From contig RXJR01000008.1 of NCBI GenBank assembly GCA_003963305.1, positions 172,361 to 236,360 on the forward strand: a DNA stretch of 64,000 bases, read 5' to 3'. Position numbers and translations under genes: made by a program. Below are positions 62,843-64,000 of this stretch, piece after piece. The notes under the pieces were generated by a model. That model was not told the origin of the DNA, searched no databases, and saw nothing but the letters and a program-made list of their open reading frames with translations. Source of the DNA: Candidatus Melainabacteria bacterium. Lineage in GTDB: Bacteria; Cyanobacteriota; Vampirovibrionia; Obscuribacterales; Obscuribacteraceae. How positions within the stretch are numbered: position 1 is the first letter of the stretch; every line of letters begins with the position of its first letter.

Positions 62843-63106
62843 ATGGACCTTTCCGTAAAGACCCTGAAGCTGGCTCACAAAGCCAGCTCCAACCACCGCG
62901 CACTGCTCAATCAGAGCGAACTGTGCGGCTGCTTCTACTGCGAAGCAACGTTCAGCCCTGAGGAGATACGCGAGTACACCGACCGCGGTCAAACCGCCCT
63001 GTGCCCGCGCTGCTCCATCGACTCAGTCATTCCTGCCGCTGCCGGATACGCGCTCACCGCGCAATTCCTCAGCGCCATGGAGAAGTACTGGTTCGCAGCG
63101 GCGTAA
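62843..63106 (+). CDS. Small zinc-ribbon cytoplasmic protein
   Basis: 87 aa from the ATG at 62843, where GC-rich coding begins. A Cys4-type site: CGCFYCEATFSPEEI and, about 28 residues later, TALCPRCSIDSVIP. This pattern is characteristic of a widespread small cytoplasmic protein family of unknown function that probably binds zinc. The remaining C-terminus is helical (ALTAQFLSAMEKYWF). It is followed by a terminator-like hairpin at 63112. Family recognised by motif, function unknown. Confidence 0.75.
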   Translation: MDLSVKTLKLAHKASSNHRALLNQSELCGCFYCEATFSPEEIREYTDRGQTALCPRCSIDSVIPAAAGYALTAQFLSAMEKYWFAAA

Positions 63107-63111
63107 CCGTG

Positions 63112-63146
63112 AGAGGGCGTCGGCATCTGCTGACGCCCTCTTTCTT
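63112..63146 (+). terminator. Rho-independent terminator
   Basis: A perfect 10-bp stem, AGAGGGCGTC 63112-63121 with 63132-63141, with TTCTTCC after it. It is 5 bp after the zinc-ribbon gene stop. Confidence 0.7.
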
Positions 63147-63262
63147 CCTGCAGAGAGGGTTCAGGAACAGCTTATGCCTGTCAGCATAGGCTTTTCGTGA
63201 ATCTTCGACGCTCCGACTACCTCGTGCCTGACCCGCAAACTTCAACAAGAAGGACTGCCCCG

Positions 63263-63736
63263 ATGTCCACGAGAATGAGCCTGAGCAATCGTTTCTGCTC
63301 GATTTCCTATGCGCAGTTTCAGAGCCTGTCCGCTGATTTCCATCAGCTCGCTGCCACTGTTTTTGGCTGCCAGTGCGCTGTTCAGGTGCGCGGGTTGAAG
63401 CGAACCAGGATTGTGTCGACGCATGTTCACCACGGTGAGACGGGTGATGACGATTGCTTGAACCATGGCGACATCCTCTTTCAGGTTGACGATCTGAGCG
63501 CGGTGACGGCGACCATGTTTGACGCGGCTGCCCACATTGAAGTGATCGTTACCCCGATGAACATTCTCGCCGGTCCGAAGTACGCCTTTGGTCATATCGA
63601 GTTCAAAGGCGCGCGCCGACGCCAGGCGACCATGTACCTGCAGCCCGGTGATCCCAACAAGTTTGGTGCCCTGCAGCGCAAGAACGCGTCTATGAGCGTC
63701 GGCGATGGCTTTGACACAAACTCTATATACGGGTGA
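63263..63736 (+). CDS. Protein of unknown function
   Basis: 157 aa from the ATG at 63263 behind AAGGA; the frame is open from 63197 but a binding site is only seen here. Beta-rich (CAVQVRGLKRTRIVSTHVHH, IEVIVTPMNILAG), with three His around residue 54-56 and two Cys at 33 and 35. Soluble. Last gene of the last GC-rich island in the window. No family recognised. Confidence 0.55.
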   Translation: MSTRMSLSNRFCSISYAQFQSLSADFHQLAATVFGCQCAVQVRGLKRTRIVSTHVHHGETGDDDCLNHGDILFQVDDLSAVTATMFDAAAHIEVIVTPMNILAGPKYAFGHIEFKGARRRQATMYLQPGDPNKFGALQRKNASMSVGDGFDTNSIYG

Positions 63737-63796
63737 AGCGTGATGTGGAATCCGGCTGATCTGGCGGCTCACTTGTCGCAGCAGTAAGACTGAAAA

Positions 63797-63830
63797 GCAC
63801 TGGAGGCATCATCTGTGGTGCCTCCGGTGC
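63797..63830 (+). repeat. ACTTGT-family hairpin, copy 4 (loop ATCTGT)
   Basis: A 14-position stem, 63797-63810 with 63817-63830 (two G-T pairs), around loop ATCTGT. The core GGAGGCA ... GTGCCTCC matches the hairpin at 42948-42979 though their outer pairs differ, so the core is conserved by descent or by function. Confidence 0.6.
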
Positions 63831-63904
63831 GGCTGTTTGTCCTCAGTTTTTTCAAAACAACTTATTAACTATAAGTTTTAGTATCTAAATTTCAAAACTA
63901 TGGG

Positions 63905-64000
63905 TGAGGGTCCCCCCAAAAAGTAGACAGTCCGGTCTGATGGAGATCCGCTTCTTAGGTAAAATAACCAAGGAGCGCAGCATGACGAAGAAAAATAAGT
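63905..64000 (+). mobile_element. Left end of an IS3-family insertion sequence (cut by window edge)
   Basis: TGAGGGTCCCCCCAAAAAGT from 63905 resembles IS3-family terminal inverted repeats, which often carry CCCCAAAAAGTAGACA. It is followed by AAGGAG and an ATG at 63982 that begins MTKKNK, the usual start of the IS3 OrfA transposase protein. The rest lies beyond the window. Confidence 0.65.
63982..64000 (+). CDS. Start of IS3-type OrfA transposase (partial)
   Basis: Six codons from an ATG preceded by AAGGAG reading M-T-K-K-N-K, as in many IS3 OrfA proteins, which are helix-turn-helix subunits of the frameshifted transposase. Only the start is inside the window. Confidence 0.5.

Overview
The window looks chromosomal, from a Gram-negative-like bacterium with a large, signalling-rich genome. 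It has membrane Ser/Thr kinases, TPR and LRR proteins, a YegL/YegK/YegI-like VWA-phosphatase-kinase set, a DUF2103-like protein, a cyanophycinase relative and a lipoprotein. Together these suggest a non-photosynthetic cyanobacterial relative (Melainabacteria/Obscuribacter-like). That placement is an inference of low to moderate confidence. No rRNA, tRNA or CRISPR array was found.

Two kinds of DNA alternate. Class A is ordinary mid-GC DNA with tight gene spacing, weak ribosome binding sites and frequent GTG/TTG starts: kinase/TPR/kinase operon (1-5.3 kb), trehalose-phosphatase and glycogen-debranching operon (5.2-8.3 kb), two MFS transporters flanking a HAD phosphatase (9.7-13.1 kb), LRR kinase (13.2-15.4 kb), mannitol dehydrogenase, a zeta-toxin-domain protein (17.4-19.5 kb), TPR protein and aldose epimerase (28.7-30.6 kb), SGNH and DUF2142 proteins (43.3-45.8 kb), an M20-like amidohydrolase (48.7-49.8 kb), the phosphosignalling set (53.4-58.1 kb) and a methyltransferase (61 kb).

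Class B consists of GC-rich islands whose genes end most codons in C or G, start with ATG behind a clear GGAG-type site, and are separated by 50-250 nt spacers full of strong hairpins (8-19 bp stems, several with GNRA loops or an ACTTGT loop). The islands lie at about 9.0-9.2, 19.8-24.1 (minus), 25.7-28.5, 31.5-42.9, 46.2-46.5, 50.6-53.3, 58.6-60.8 and 62.2-63.7 kb. They encode many proteins of unknown function plus a second mannitol-dehydrogenase-family enzyme, a HAD phosphatase, a Bax-inhibitor-1 protein, an RGG-box EEP nuclease and a ClpB-D2-like AAA+ ATPase.

The 31.5-42.9 kb island is the highlight. It holds a full Preiss-Handler NAD+ route in one direction: NadD, PncB, a PRPP-synthetase homologue with a duplicated N-terminal domain, glutamine-dependent NadE and PncA. 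A Nudix hydrolase, a stand-alone M17-N (macro-like) domain protein and four unknown proteins follow. This island and the hairpin-spacer architecture shared by all class B islands are the best candidates for an undescribed system. The right edge of the window enters the left end of an IS3-family element.
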